Source: Olivibacter sp. XZL3
GTDB lineage: Bacteria; Bacteroidota; Bacteroidia; Sphingobacteriales; Sphingobacteriaceae
DNA length: 60,200 bases
Direction of reading: 5' to 3'
NCBI RefSeq assembly: GCF_004368405.1
Contig: NZ_SBJH01000025.1
Location: 1-60,200 of the forward strand
Made by a program: the position numbers and the translations under genes. The notes below the pieces were generated by a model. It was not told the DNA's origin. It did no database searches and worked only from the letters and a program-made list of their open reading frames with translations. Each line of letters opens with the position of its first letter. Within the stretch, counting starts at the first letter, position 1. Of this stretch, positions 35,096 to 43,960 are shown piece by piece.

Positions 35096-35845
35096 ATGAG
35101 TGTATTGAAAAATAAAGTCGCCTTTGTAACCGGCGCAGGATCTGGAATCGGCAAGGCCGTTGCCTTATTGTACGCTAAAGAGGGAGCAAAAGTAGTGGTG
35201 TCTGATGTTAATGATGCCCATGGGCAGGCCGTGGTGGACGAGATTGTTGGTCAAGGAGGAGATGCCTATTATGTACATGCCGATACGGCGCGTCCCGAAG
35301 AAGTGGAAAACCTGGTAGCAAAAACGGTTGAAAAATATGGTCGTTTGGACATCGCCTGCAATAACGCCGGTATCGGAGGGGAGGCGAATCCTGCAGCCGA
35401 AATGAGTATCGATGGATGGAAAAAGATCATTGATATCAATCTTAACGGAGTGTTTTATGGTTGTAAATATGCCACCATGCAGATGCTGAAAAATGGGGGC
35501 GGGGCTATCATTAACATGGCATCCATCCATAGCATTACAGCCGTACCCGGCTCGGTTGGCTATGCGGCCTCCAAGCATGGGGTTTTGGGCCTGACCCGCA
35601 ACTTTGGGGTGGAATACGCTTCCCAGAACGTCCGTGTCAATGCGGTGGGTCCGGGCTATATCGATACGCCACTGTTGGATATGCTTGGCGATGATAAGAA
35701 AAAAGCGCTGGAAAAGGCTCATCCGATTGGCCGTTTGGGTACCTCCGAAGAGGTCGCCAATCTGGTGCTGTTCTTGAGCACCGATGCGGCCACCTTCATC
35801 AATGGCAGTTATTTCAATGTTGACGGGGGATATACGGCAGTGTAA
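35096..35845 (+). CDS. Short-chain dehydrogenase/reductase
   Basis: Classical SDR of 249 residues. Cofactor motif VTGAGSGIGKAV (TGxxxGxG, residues 12-19), Asp37 after the second strand suggesting NAD preference (VVVSDVND), NNAG at 89-92, catalytic Ser143, Tyr156 and Lys160 (YAASK), and C-terminal INGSYFNVDGGYTAV. Resembles glucose 1-dehydrogenase or 3-oxoacyl-ACP reductase types; the substrate cannot be told. Confidence 0.93.
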   Translation: MSVLKNKVAFVTGAGSGIGKAVALLYAKEGAKVVVSDVNDAHGQAVVDEIVGQGGDAYYVHADTARPEEVENLVAKTVEKYGRLDIACNNAGIGGEANPAAEMSIDGWKKIIDINLNGVFYGCKYATMQMLKNGGGAIINMASIHSITAVPGSVGYAASKHGVLGLTRNFGVEYASQNVRVNAVGPGYIDTPLLDMLGDDKKKALEKAHPIGRLGTSEEVANLVLFLSTDAATFINGSYFNVDGGYTAV

Positions 35846-35906
35846 TTTACATTTTAAGGCAATCCTGAGAACAGTGTCGACTGTAAAAGCGAGCTTGGCT
35901 TCAATA

Positions 35907-35953
35907 AAAAAAGAAGCTCCGGCTTTTGGTGATCTGTCGGAGCTCTTTTTTAT
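35907..35953. terminator. Bidirectional terminator between SDR and esterase genes
   Basis: AAAAAAGAAGCTCCG / CGGAGCTCTTTTTT: 7-8 bp GC-rich stem flanked by A and T tracts, between convergent genes. Confidence 0.75.
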
Positions 35954-35964
35954 GAGTATGTAAT

Positions 35965-37017
35965 TTAAAATAAAGCATTTTTCAAAACAATCGCGGCTTG
36001 CTGTATTGAAATCTGCACAGCCGGAATATGTGCTAATGGGTTTAACATGCCATAATCGTGAATAAAGCCCTTGTATTCGGTAATGGTCGTATGAACCCCG
36101 GCTTCGTCTAATTTGCGCGCATAGGCAACGCCTTCGTCATGTAGGATATCATTTTCTGCCACCTGTATCAATGCTGGCGGCAACCCTTTCAATTCATCTA
36201 AAGAAGCCTGAAATGGTGAGGCGTATTTATTTTTACGCTCGTTGGCGTCCGGTAGATAATGATCCCACATCCATTTCATCAGCGGCGTGGTGAGGAATCT
36301 TTCCTGCGCGTATTTGGAGTAAGATTCACGACTGAAATCGGCATCGGTTACCGGCCAAAGTAAAATTTGCTGTGTTAATTCCGGACCGTTTTTGTCTTTT
36401 GCCATGAGTGCTATTACCGCAGCCATATTAGCGCCAACGCTGTTTCCCACTACCGCCAATTTCGAACCATTCACACCAATTTCTTGGCCATGCTCCGCTA
36501 CCCATTTGGTTGCCGCATAGGCTTGGTTAATGGCCGTAGGAAAGCGAGCTTCCGGAGATGGCGTATAGTCTGGAAAAACAGCCGCCGCGCCGCTGTTCAC
36601 TACCAAGTCCCTTACCAGTCGTTTATGTGTCGGATAGTCGCCCAACACCCAGCCGCCACCGTGGAAAAACATAAAAACCGGTAGCCCTTCTTTAGCTCCT
36701 TTAGGTTTTACAATGTGGAGGGTAATTTCCTGACCGTCTTCCGTAATTGTCCTTTCAGACTCCTCGATATCGGAATAATCGAAGTTGACTGATTGTTGCG
36801 CTTCCACTAAAACCATCCTTGCATCTTCAGGCGATAAGGTTTCTAATGGTTTGCCGTCGCCGCTGTTTAATGTGTTCAAAAAGTCACGCGTCTCCTTTGA
36901 AATGTTGGGATCCTGTGTTGCGGGAATACTGATTTGCTGTGCCATAACTTTGGAATTTAAGACTAAAGATAAACATATCGTTGCAGCTATAAAATACCTG
37001 CTTAATGTACTTTTCAT
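35965..37017 (-). CDS. Alpha/beta hydrolase (HSL-type esterase), secreted
   Basis: Exported carboxylesterase of 350 residues with signal peptide (MKSTLSRYFIAATICLSLVLNSKVMAQ). The oxyanion-hole motif HGGG (119-122) marks the hormone-sensitive-lipase family. Nucleophile Ser193 sits in VVGNSVGANMA (GxSxG with Asn). The acid is Asp in VAENDILHDEG and the His in GFIHDYGML. Its ATG shares one base with the TAA of the upstream OsmC-like gene (TAATG), so the two are translationally coupled. Confidence 0.92.
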   Translation of the reverse strand: MKSTLSRYFIAATICLSLVLNSKVMAQQISIPATQDPNISKETRDFLNTLNSGDGKPLETLSPEDARMVLVEAQQSVNFDYSDIEESERTITEDGQEITLHIVKPKGAKEGLPVFMFFHGGGWVLGDYPTHKRLVRDLVVNSGAAAVFPDYTPSPEARFPTAINQAYAATKWVAEHGQEIGVNGSKLAVVGNSVGANMAAVIALMAKDKNGPELTQQILLWPVTDADFSRESYSKYAQERFLTTPLMKWMWDHYLPDANERKNKYASPFQASLDELKGLPPALIQVAENDILHDEGVAYARKLDEAGVHTTITEYKGFIHDYGMLNPLAHIPAVQISIQQAAIVLKNALF

Positions 37018-37310
37018 TACGACTGATGTTGAAGGCTGGCGCTTAAAGTGATTTCGAAGTTGAAAGTACCGCTAACAGGATAGGTTTTTTCTGCACCGTG
37101 CGCGATTTCCTGGAATTGTTTCTCTGAAATCCCGGGAATTTTAGCCGTCAAAAGCAATTCCGACCGGATTATTTTTTCATTGTTGGTCCTCCGCAAATCG
37201 CTGATGAACGAATAGGGTGTCTTGTTAAGAACGGTGCTTTGTGTGGTAATATGACTGTTTCCTTCTTTAATGTTGCCGTTCCAAACGGCGCTTGCATTGC
37301 GTTGCATCAT
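37017..37310 (-). CDS. OsmC-like protein with internal deletion, no catalytic cysteines
   Basis: 97 residues matching both ends of OsmC/Ohr-type peroxiredoxins: MQRNASAVWNGNIKEGNSHITTQSTVLNKTPYSF at the start and ELLLTAKIPGISEKQFQEIAHGAEKTYPVSGTFNFEITLSA at the end. The central 40-50 residues, including the first catalytic Cys (family HAGCF), are absent, and the second Cys position reads TYPVS instead of CPVS. The frame stays open across the junction. Peroxidase activity is not expected. Coupled by a TAATG overlap to the esterase gene. Likely a decayed gene still translated. Confidence 0.75.
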   Translation of the reverse strand: MMQRNASAVWNGNIKEGNSHITTQSTVLNKTPYSFISDLRRTNNEKIIRSELLLTAKIPGISEKQFQEIAHGAEKTYPVSGTFNFEITLSASLQHQS

Positions 37311-37416
37311 TTCTATTTTTAATTGTTGTTTCGATAAAACAAATTACGATGATGCAACAGGCGTAAGAATGGCAAAAAGTAGATTAAAATTGTACTTTTT
37401 TCCCCAGCGGAAGTTC

Positions 37417-38373
37417 TTACTTAGATAATCTTTGTTGGATTCCCATCGAACAAAGTTGTATCCAGTTCGTCAGCCTATCAATAAACTCGGTCTGTTGGTC
37501 GACAAAGAGGTAATGCGAGCAGTTATCAATAAGGGCAAAGTTATTTGGTGTTACGATATTCTTGATGTCCTGTAATTGTTTCGGAGAAAAGATCCCATCC
37601 TGCTTTCCGTAAATAGCAAATATGCTCGTTTGTGTCTTTAATTTGGCTAATGTGTTTTTGGTGTTTATATTTCGCAAAGTTTCGTTTTTATAGAAGAGGG
37701 CGGGCGCATTTTCATTTCTGATGTTTTGCTTATAAAATACACTTGATGCGTAGTTGTCTCGTAATTCTTTTGATTGTTCGGTCGGGAAGGGCATTTCGAA
37801 ATAATGGTTCAGGCTGGCGAGCTCATAACATGCTTTTCTATAATCGGCCGAATTTTTGTCTAATTGCTCAATTTTAGATATTTTCTTTAGTAATGAATTG
37901 TGTCTATTATTTTTATTTCTGCGCTTAAGAGACGATAAAATATGGTCGTATGTTTCCTGCTGGGAAACAAGCGCGCCGGCGAGTATAAGAGCATTCACCC
38001 TTTCGGGGAATCGCTCAGTAAATAAGGTGGCTACTAAGCCTCCGAAACTATGTCCTATAAGAGTCGCTTTATTGATTTTATATAACTGTAAGATTCCGTT
38101 TAGATCATTAAAAGCCTCGGTATAAGTGAAAGCGGCCGAAGGATCGATTGATCTTCCCTCACCGCGACGATCATACACAATAACATAGAATCCCTTGTCA
38201 GCAAGCTTTTGAGCAGTGGTCGATTCAAAAAGTGTTGAATTTCCGCTCGGACCGCCGTGGACGAATATAATGGCGGGATTGCGCCGGTCTCCATAGGCCC
38301 TTGAATAGAGGTCTTTTGCCGAGACGAGTATTGAAGTCAATAAGAAAAGCGCAAGAAATATAATGTGTTTCAT
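37417..38373 (-). CDS. Alpha/beta hydrolase, proline-iminopeptidase-like, secreted
   Basis: 318 residues with signal peptide (MKHIIFLALFLLTSILVSA). HGGPSGN (39-45) oxyanion region, VIVYDRRGEGRS, nucleophile Ser109 in LIGHSFGGLVA, and late Asp/His in GKQDGIFSP and DNCSHYLFVDQ. The GGxS and DRRGxGRS features are those of the S33 peptidase/iminopeptidase branch. The cap domain (about 150-230) is unusually rich in Lys and Asn. Single gene. Confidence 0.9.
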   Translation of the reverse strand: MKHIIFLALFLLTSILVSAKDLYSRAYGDRRNPAIIFVHGGPSGNSTLFESTTAQKLADKGFYVIVYDRRGEGRSIDPSAAFTYTEAFNDLNGILQLYKINKATLIGHSFGGLVATLFTERFPERVNALILAGALVSQQETYDHILSSLKRRNKNNRHNSLLKKISKIEQLDKNSADYRKACYELASLNHYFEMPFPTEQSKELRDNYASSVFYKQNIRNENAPALFYKNETLRNINTKNTLAKLKTQTSIFAIYGKQDGIFSPKQLQDIKNIVTPNNFALIDNCSHYLFVDQQTEFIDRLTNWIQLCSMGIQQRLSK

Positions 38374-38710
38374 GTATGATTTAGCTTTTTTAACGAAAGA
38401 GCTAAGTTAAATAAAAGAGCGGTATCTAAGGTGTTGCCGCTTCGATAGAATCAGTCCTATTTCAGCAATTTCCTCAAACCTACGATATTCTTGACTTTTT
38501 TGCAAAATCGTTAGGCCTTTCATTTTCCAATGTGTTTGACTTATCCTGCGGTGTGAGAAACTTCAAAAGCTTTTCCGAAACCGTAATATCCCGCATTATT
38601 TGTGTTAAAACAATAGGGCAAGCGTTTCGGGAAGGGTTTATTTGTTTCAAACGGATCGTTCGCAACCTGGTTAAAACAGTTTTCTTTTTACATCTTTTTA
38701 CCTATTCCTC
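38374..38710. other. Intergenic region
   Basis: No family-like coding content on either strand; the promoter for hicA begins at 38711. Confidence 0.45.
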
Positions 38711-38741
38711 TTTCAAAATAGTAGTAAAATTGCTACTTTTG
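38711..38741 (+). promoter_or_regulatory. Promoter of the HicA/HicB module
   Basis: TTTC (38711-38714), 19-nt spacer, TACTTTTG (38734-38741): exact -7 box and near -33, 62 nt upstream of hicA ATG. Confidence 0.5.
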
Positions 38742-38802
38742 TGTTGATGGATTCGGGATGTGTGGTGCTAACATATTGTAGGCTGAAATTTGTTGCACCA
38801 TA

Positions 38803-38994
38803 ATGCTTGAATGTATAAAGTCTAGTGAATTCCATCGGTTTCTAAAGCGTAATGGTTGGAAGCATATCCGGACTGACGGAAGTCACTATATTTATGAGAA
38901 GGACGGTAGAAGATATCCCGTCCCTTTTCATGGGTCCAAGGAAATGGGAGAAGGCCTTCGCAAGAAAATCATCAAAGATCTGGGGCTGAAATAG
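38803..38994 (+). CDS. hicA: HicA-family mRNA interferase toxin
   Basis: 63-residue double-stranded-RNA-binding-like toxin: SSEFHRFLKRNGWKHIRTDGSHYIYEKDGRRYPVPFHGSKEMGEGLRKKIIKDLGL. The catalytic His of the GSH motif (DGSHYIY) is present, followed by the VPFHG(S) and final KDLGL segments of the family. It cleaves mRNA when unopposed; the antitoxin gene follows 44 nt later. Likely functional by motif content. Confidence 0.92.
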   Translation: MLECIKSSEFHRFLKRNGWKHIRTDGSHYIYEKDGRRYPVPFHGSKEMGEGLRKKIIKDLGLK

Positions 38995-39038
38995 TTCCCA
39001 GATTTTTGCAGTTAACTGGAGATTAAAGGAAGAAGCAC

Positions 39039-39440
39039 ATGAAAACGCTTAAGATTACCATAGAAAAAAGTGCAGATATGTTCAGTGCCTATGCGGAGAA
39101 CGTGAAGGGAATTTATGGAGGGGGAAATACCGTTGAAGAAGCCAAACAATCTATATTAGAGAGTATTCGGCTGTTAAAGCTATATAACGAGCCGAAAAAC
39201 GTCCCTAGTATTCTCAAGGGTGAATACAATATTGTTTATCATTTCGATGCGGAAAGCTTTTTGAATTATTATAAAGGCATTTTTACTAATGCGGCGCTGG
39301 AAAAGATTACGGGTATCAATCAAAAACAATTACAACATTATTCCTCGGGCCTTAAAAAGCCAAGGCTGCCGCAGCTTAAGAAAATCGAAGAGGGTATGCA
39401 TAAGCTGGCTGATGAATTACAGTCTTTGGAACTGTCATAA
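39039..39440 (+). CDS. hicB: HicB-family antitoxin
   Basis: 133 residues. The N-terminal partly degraded RNase-H-like domain (MKTLKITIEKSADMFSAYAENVKGIYGGGNTVEEAKQSILESI) binds and blocks HicA. The C-terminal helix-turn-helix (LEKITGINQKQLQHYSSGLKKPRLPQLKKIEEGMHKLADEL) should bind the operon promoter for autorepression. Gene order toxin first, antitoxin second is the normal hicAB order. Confidence 0.92.
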   Translation: MKTLKITIEKSADMFSAYAENVKGIYGGGNTVEEAKQSILESIRLLKLYNEPKNVPSILKGEYNIVYHFDAESFLNYYKGIFTNAALEKITGINQKQLQHYSSGLKKPRLPQLKKIEEGMHKLADELQSLELS

Positions 39441-39550
39441 AGTCCTTTAGCCAAGTTGTATTAGGTTTTCAAATCGTTTCAATTTTGGGCACGCTTATTC
39501 GAACCCTGATTATACGATCTTTTAATAAATAGTATCTTAAGCCAACTGAC

Positions 39551-40609
39551 TTAATGTGCATTAGGAAAAGCGGCCAGTAAGGCCTTCGCTTCGGCGGCCG
39601 ACAGTTTTGATAGGCTACCGTGTCTTGCATCGTCCGGCATGGAAACGTTCTTCTCTATGTTCCAGTGTAACAGATCAGAAGAAGATGATATTCCATATTG
39701 ATCTACCATGGGATAATCATACAACAGCAACCATCCCTTACGGATAGGATCCCTCATTACGCTTGGCCCTTCAGTAATGGTGGGCGCAATTTGCCCTTTG
39801 TTCAAGGGGCCTTCGAAAATTTCATAAGGCCCTTCGATGTTTTTGGATAGAGCAACACGAATACCTCTTCGTTCGCCTGTTTTTGCACCAAATTCCTCTT
39901 CCTTATGGAAAAGATAGTACGTTCCATTGTGTTTGGTTAAGGTGCCGTCAATCACGGAATACGGTGGCGTAAACATCACCTTTGCTGCGCTGAAATTTTC
40001 CCAGTCTTTCGTTTTGCAGTACCAAAGTCTGCTTTCCTTCCATCCCGCATCTTTAAACGACGACGACCAGAAAATGGTGTATTCCTTTGTGGTTTCATCG
40101 TAGTAGAATTCAGGAGCCCAGATGTTTCTCACCAATTGGCCCGATTCATCTTTCACATCTTTCATAAGGTGTATGTACTTTTCCAGCTTCCAGGTAATTA
40201 AATCTTTAGAGGTAGCGTAAGTCACGCTCGGTCCAAATTGTTTTCGCCTTTCAGAACCTCCACCGCCACCCGTTGCAATTAATCGCCATAGACCGTCGGC
40301 ACCGCGGTGAATGTATTGATCGCGCATAAACTGATCCCAGATCGGTTTATTGTCGTTGATGGCCGTCCAGTGGCGCCCATCATTTGACAAGGCAATATGA
40401 AGCTTTGCATCCAGCATGGGATTGGGTAGGGGCACCTCTATTGTTTCTCCTTTCGCGTTGATTTCGATGCGAGTTGGATAACGTTGACGGAAGTAAGTCA
40501 ACATCCATACGCTATCACCCTTAATGATCAGTTTATCAGTCTTAGCTTGCGCATTTAATAGCTGAGCCGATGAGATAAGTAAAACGAACAGTGATAAGAT
40601 CTTTTTCAT
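39551..40609 (-). CDS. GH43-like glycoside hydrolase, secreted
   Basis: 352 residues from MKKILSLFVLLISSAQLLNAQ (40609), a signal peptide; the open frame runs 50 codons further upstream without sense. Beta-propeller repeats (LHIALSNDGRHWTAI, GLWRLIATGGGG, NIWAPEFYYDETTKEYTIFWSSSF, YSVIDGTLTKHNGTYYLFHKEEE, GPSVMRDPIRKGWLLLYDYP) fit the GH43/GH32/GH62-like superfamily. IDGT (Asp) and EGPSV (Glu) are candidate catalytic sites. Substrate unknown. It lies away from the SusCD clusters. Confidence 0.82.
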   Translation of the reverse strand: MKKILSLFVLLISSAQLLNAQAKTDKLIIKGDSVWMLTYFRQRYPTRIEINAKGETIEVPLPNPMLDAKLHIALSNDGRHWTAINDNKPIWDQFMRDQYIHRGADGLWRLIATGGGGGSERRKQFGPSVTYATSKDLITWKLEKYIHLMKDVKDESGQLVRNIWAPEFYYDETTKEYTIFWSSSFKDAGWKESRLWYCKTKDWENFSAAKVMFTPPYSVIDGTLTKHNGTYYLFHKEEEFGAKTGERRGIRVALSKNIEGPYEIFEGPLNKGQIAPTITEGPSVMRDPIRKGWLLLYDYPMVDQYGISSSSDLLHWNIEKNVSMPDDARHGSLSKLSAAEAKALLAAFPNAH

Positions 40610-40842
40610 GCATTGGTTTATAATGAATATACAATGGTATAAAATATTTTCAATTATCCGAAACTGCACTCCAGGCAAGTCCATGGCTATTTTCGTTAAC
40701 TGTGTATATATTTTTAAAGCTCCATAGCTATCGCACTTCAATCTCCGAATGTAAACCACGTTATTATCAGCTCATTTATTAACCGAGGTTAATGATTCGC
40801 TGTTTTTTACATCAGACCTTTGCCATATCAAAGAAAGAAAAT

Positions 40843-41277
40843 ATGAAAACACAAATCGAACAGAACTCTTGGGGAATAAGATCGATATCATTTTGGAGCG
40901 TGCTGATGTTAGCCTTAGGTATTATTTACATTGGAATCCGTTTTATTATCTACCCGGAGGTCGGCGCATCAGGATATGGCATTCCCTTTAAAAATGCGCA
41001 TGATGCGGCTTATGGAAAAATCAAAGGCATTCGAGACATTTTTTCCGGCCTTGTCCTTTTACCCTTGCTTTGGATGAAGATGCGTAAGGCAGCAGCCTGG
41101 GTGTTTACCGCTACAATCGTCGTTCCGGTTTTTGATTTCCTGGTTATCCTGTCTTACAATGGTAGCAGCGATATTTCTCATCTATTGATTCACGGTATAA
41201 CCGCTGCTGTAATGATCATCACCAGTGTTTTATTGTTTTATGGACTTACTAATCCAGGTAAATACCAAACGATATGA
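40843..41277 (+). CDS. DUF4267-type membrane protein
   Basis: 144 residues with four predicted helices (FWSVLMLALGIIYIGIRFII, GIRDIFSGLVLLPLLWM, AAAWVFTATIVVPVFDFLVIL, LIHGITAAVMIITSVLLFYG). YGIPFKNAHDAAYGKIKGIRDIFSG is the family signature. Start MKTQIEQNSWG at 40843 preferred to the frame opening at 40792. Overlaps the next gene by ATGA, so translationally coupled. Function unknown. Confidence 0.75.
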   Translation: MKTQIEQNSWGIRSISFWSVLMLALGIIYIGIRFIIYPEVGASGYGIPFKNAHDAAYGKIKGIRDIFSGLVLLPLLWMKMRKAAAWVFTATIVVPVFDFLVILSYNGSSDISHLLIHGITAAVMIITSVLLFYGLTNPGKYQTI

Positions 41278-41753
41278 ATATGATAGTAATTAGTCAGGCG
41301 CTGCTTGTTACGGCGGTTTTAACTGCGGGTGTTATATACGGTACAGATGTGTTTCATGCATTAATTGTCAGGAAAGCCACCGCTCTGAGCAAAGACGGCT
41401 CTATTGCCGACCTAATGGGGCATACGCATTTGGTTGCAGACAAACGCATGCCGGTTATCGGCATGGCGAGCGTATTGGCTACCGCCTTTTGTTTACTTTT
41501 AAACTTTAGGCACGGCTATACGGCCTATTTGTCGGGCGCAGCTCTGTTAATGCAGTTAGCCCATCTTTATTTATATATCTCCATTGCAAAACCTATAAAT
41601 AAAAAGATGTCGGATGCTGCTGTTGGTAAAATCGTGCCTTCCGATATCCGGGCGCTACAAAACCGCTGGGAGAGTGTGATCAATTATCGGGCTGCGCTTT
41701 TAACCGCCGCTATGTTTTTACTCAGTGTTGCAGCAATCGTATGTGGTAAATAA
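41274..41753 (+). CDS. DUF1772 (anthrone oxygenase-like) membrane protein
   Basis: 159 residues, four helices, with the DUF1772 pattern: N-terminal LLVTAVLTAGVIYGTDVFHALIV, then LMGHTHLVADKRMPVIGMASVLATAF and the C-terminal NRWESVINYRAALLTAAMFL. Some family members are anthrone oxygenases; most bacterial ones are uncharacterised. It is coupled to the DUF4267 gene upstream and followed by a Crp-family regulator. Confidence 0.8.
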   Translation: MNMIVISQALLVTAVLTAGVIYGTDVFHALIVRKATALSKDGSIADLMGHTHLVADKRMPVIGMASVLATAFCLLLNFRHGYTAYLSGAALLMQLAHLYLYISIAKPINKKMSDAAVGKIVPSDIRALQNRWESVINYRAALLTAAMFLLSVAAIVCGK

Positions 41754-41822
41754 GGCCTTGTAAGCCATCGTCAATTTAAATGTACCTTTATGAAATGACG
41801 CAAAATTAACCTGCTAAAAGGT

Positions 41823-41830
41823 TAACTTTG
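41823..41830 (+). promoter_or_regulatory. -7 promoter box adjacent to the Crp-family gene
   Basis: TAACTTTG, exact TAnnTTTG, ending 5 nt before ATG 41836; implies a leaderless or near-leaderless transcript. Confidence 0.4.
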
Positions 41831-41835
41831 TCGTC

Positions 41836-42411
41836 ATGGACCTGCTGATTCACACGATAAAAGAACAGATTTCAATTTCAGAAAGGGATATTGCCATCAT
41901 TGAAAGCTTATTTCACAGGAAGACTTTTAAAAAAGGGGAGCGGCTTTTGTCTGAAGGGGAAATTTGCCGTTATATTATATTTATTGAGAGCGGTTTAGTG
42001 CGGTATTATATCAATAATGACGGAACTGAGCAAACGCATTATTTCAATAAAAATGGTGAATTTGTTTGCGATTACATGAGCTTTTTGCCCCAAACGCCAT
42101 CTAATGTGAATATACAGGCACTTGAAGATACCGTCGTTTACCGGATCAGCGCGGAAGGCATTCAGCAATTCTATCGTGAAGTAGCTGGTGGCGAGAAATT
42201 CGGTCGCACCGCAATAGAACAGGTGTTTGTGAATGTGATGAAGCAGATCGTTTCACTTTACACTGACACGCCTGATAATCGTTACTTGAAATTTCTTTCC
42301 AATTATCCCGATTTAGTTCAGCGAATTCCTCAATACTACATTGCTTCTTACGTTGGCGTTAAGGCACCTTCGCTAAGCCGTATCCGCAAACGGATAGCTG
42401 CCAAGCGCTAA
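41836..42411 (+). CDS. Crp/Fnr-family transcriptional regulator
   Basis: 191 residues. Cyclic-nucleotide-binding-like beta-roll (LFHRKTFKKGERLLSEGEICRYIIFIESGLVRYYINNDGTEQTHYF) and a short C-terminal helix-turn-helix (IPQYYIASYVGVKAPSLSRIRKRI). This is the compact Bacteroidota subtype; effector unknown and the cAMP-binding Arg pattern is not evident. It probably regulates the DUF4267/DUF1772 pair or itself. Confidence 0.92.
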   Translation: MDLLIHTIKEQISISERDIAIIESLFHRKTFKKGERLLSEGEICRYIIFIESGLVRYYINNDGTEQTHYFNKNGEFVCDYMSFLPQTPSNVNIQALEDTVVYRISAEGIQQFYREVAGGEKFGRTAIEQVFVNVMKQIVSLYTDTPDNRYLKFLSNYPDLVQRIPQYYIASYVGVKAPSLSRIRKRIAAKR

Positions 42412-42561
42412 CCTCCATCAAATTCAGATCATTCAGGGTGAGCGTTAAGAAATTCAGTTAGAAAGAGAGGAGGGAAGGTCGACGAAATGGCTAAGATCGG
42501 CCATTTCACTGTAGCGGATAGAAGTCTTCATACGTTTTAAGTTGAAAACCTAAAAATCATT

Positions 42562-42906
42562 ATGAGAAAATTACTTATACTTTTCGTGCTCACCGCTGTG
42601 CTCAACAGCTGCGACAAAGATGACAGGCAGACAGAGGCGGCCGACTGTGCAGTACGTATGAAAGAATTGTATGAAGAAGAACTGAAATGCACACAAGAGG
42701 ACTTTATGGAGGTTAACCTGTACAAGGGTGTATATAAAAGTGAAGTCGTTTATTTTCCCATGATCATGTGTCCCCATTGCAGTGTTTTAGCACCAGCTGA
42801 TGGTTATACTTGCGACGGCAAAAAGGTTGTTTTTGAAGATTTCCGGGAAGTGAGTGATATCAAGCAAGTGTATAATAGTTGCAGTAAAAGCTACGTTGCT
42901 GAATAG
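42562..42906 (+). CDS. Cys-rich lipoprotein of unknown function
   Basis: 114 residues with lipobox VLNSC (Cys17) followed by DKDD, typical of surface-retained Bacteroidota lipoproteins. The mature part has further cysteines in C-x13-C and MCPHCSV patterns plus two near the end, so disulfides or metal binding are likely. No family recognised. Single gene. Confidence 0.7.
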   Translation: MRKLLILFVLTAVLNSCDKDDRQTEAADCAVRMKELYEEELKCTQEDFMEVNLYKGVYKSEVVYFPMIMCPHCSVLAPADGYTCDGKKVVFEDFREVSDIKQVYNSCSKSYVAE

Positions 42907-43128
42907 GCTATTTTCACACCAGCCATTATTTATAGTTGATCAGGTGTTTTGAATGGAAGTTGAAACGGAGAAAGTCATGCGGTTTTCTTCTTTAAAAAAG
43001 GAAGAGACCTGACGGTATAAAAAGAAAATTCAATACGTTCGTTATTCTCGTTAATGACTTAGGAGGCTTTCGTAAATGAAAACCGAGGATATGAACGACT
43101 AGATAATGATCTTCAATCATAAATAGTA

Positions 43129-43317
43129 TTACCCCCTTAGCTTATAGCCTGGGATAAAAACAGGTTCAATTTTTTCTAGATGCTGGTGCATATCAACGAA
43201 ACGGCTACTATCCGTGTTTCGGTTAACCGTTTTATTAGAAGTCGAAAGCGATTTACTCTGCGTTCCTGTCTTTTTGGTCTTTCTCCAATCAATTCGTTTC
43301 AGCAAAGATGTTTTCAT
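43129..43317 (-). CDS. Small basic hypothetical protein
   Basis: 62 residues from MKTSLLKRIDWRKTKKTG; very basic, Ser/Thr/Asn rich, ending FIPGYKLRG. Its start overlaps the 3' end of the upstream gene by 29 nt in another frame, which suggests coupled expression. No family recognised; may not be real. Confidence 0.3.
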   Translation of the reverse strand: MKTSLLKRIDWRKTKKTGTQSKSLSTSNKTVNRNTDSSRFVDMHQHLEKIEPVFIPGYKLRG

Positions 43318-43840
43318 ACTGTTTAACGATAAAAGTCCTTTCGTTTTCCCTGTTTCTAGGTAATACAAATATAACACTATTTTTTCTGTTACCGAATATG
43401 GTATAATCTTTTAAAAATGATCGGCTTAACACTTTTGTATAGACCTGATACCTTCTATTGTTGTCATTTTGAGTTTCATAAACAAGATTGGCTGCTAGCA
43501 ATCCCCAAGTATGGGAACCGGTAATCTTTTGTGCTCGGATCATAATGTCCATAATTGTTCCACCGATGTACCCAAATGAATTTTGCCTTGTCAGCAGTCG
43601 GTACCGAAGGTCTTGGATGTCGTCCCTTGAATGCCTTTTAGGGGTTAAGTTAATTTTCGGATAATAATCGAGCGTAAGCAAAGAATATTCATATTCCTTA
43701 ATTGATACCACATATTTTATACAACACCTATTATTATGCCTGTGGAATTTAAAGATAAATTCCCTCAAATGGCTTTCGTTATAACCGTATTTGTTTTTTC
43801 TGATCTGTACTAATTGAAACGGGAGACTACCTTCAAACAT
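43289..43840 (-). CDS. Hypothetical protein
   Basis: 183 residues, no signal peptide or membrane segment, rich in Tyr, Arg and Asn (HLREFIFKFHRHNNRCCIKYVVSIKEYEYSLLTLDYYPKI; FGYIGGTIMDIMIRAQKITGSHTWGLLAANLVYET). The alternating hydrophobic pattern looks like a folded alpha/beta protein. No family recognised. AT-richer than neighbours, so possibly acquired. Confidence 0.55.
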   Translation of the reverse strand: MFEGSLPFQLVQIRKNKYGYNESHLREFIFKFHRHNNRCCIKYVVSIKEYEYSLLTLDYYPKINLTPKRHSRDDIQDLRYRLLTRQNSFGYIGGTIMDIMIRAQKITGSHTWGLLAANLVYETQNDNNRRYQVYTKVLSRSFLKDYTIFGNRKNSVIFVLPRNRENERTFIVKQYENIFAETN

Positions 43841-43960
43841 GGTTTAGAGCTGTTTTCTTAAGTTGGGCTATTCTTATTTATCACGAATATACTAAGAATT
43901 ATAGTAAATCCGCTCCCAATTATTTTAAAGTTGTATCTGTAGTTCCACTGCGTTACTTAA

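Noticed and set aside
35165-35722. 185-codon open frame opposite the SDR gene
   Set aside because: Antisense shadow of a gene with complete SDR motifs.
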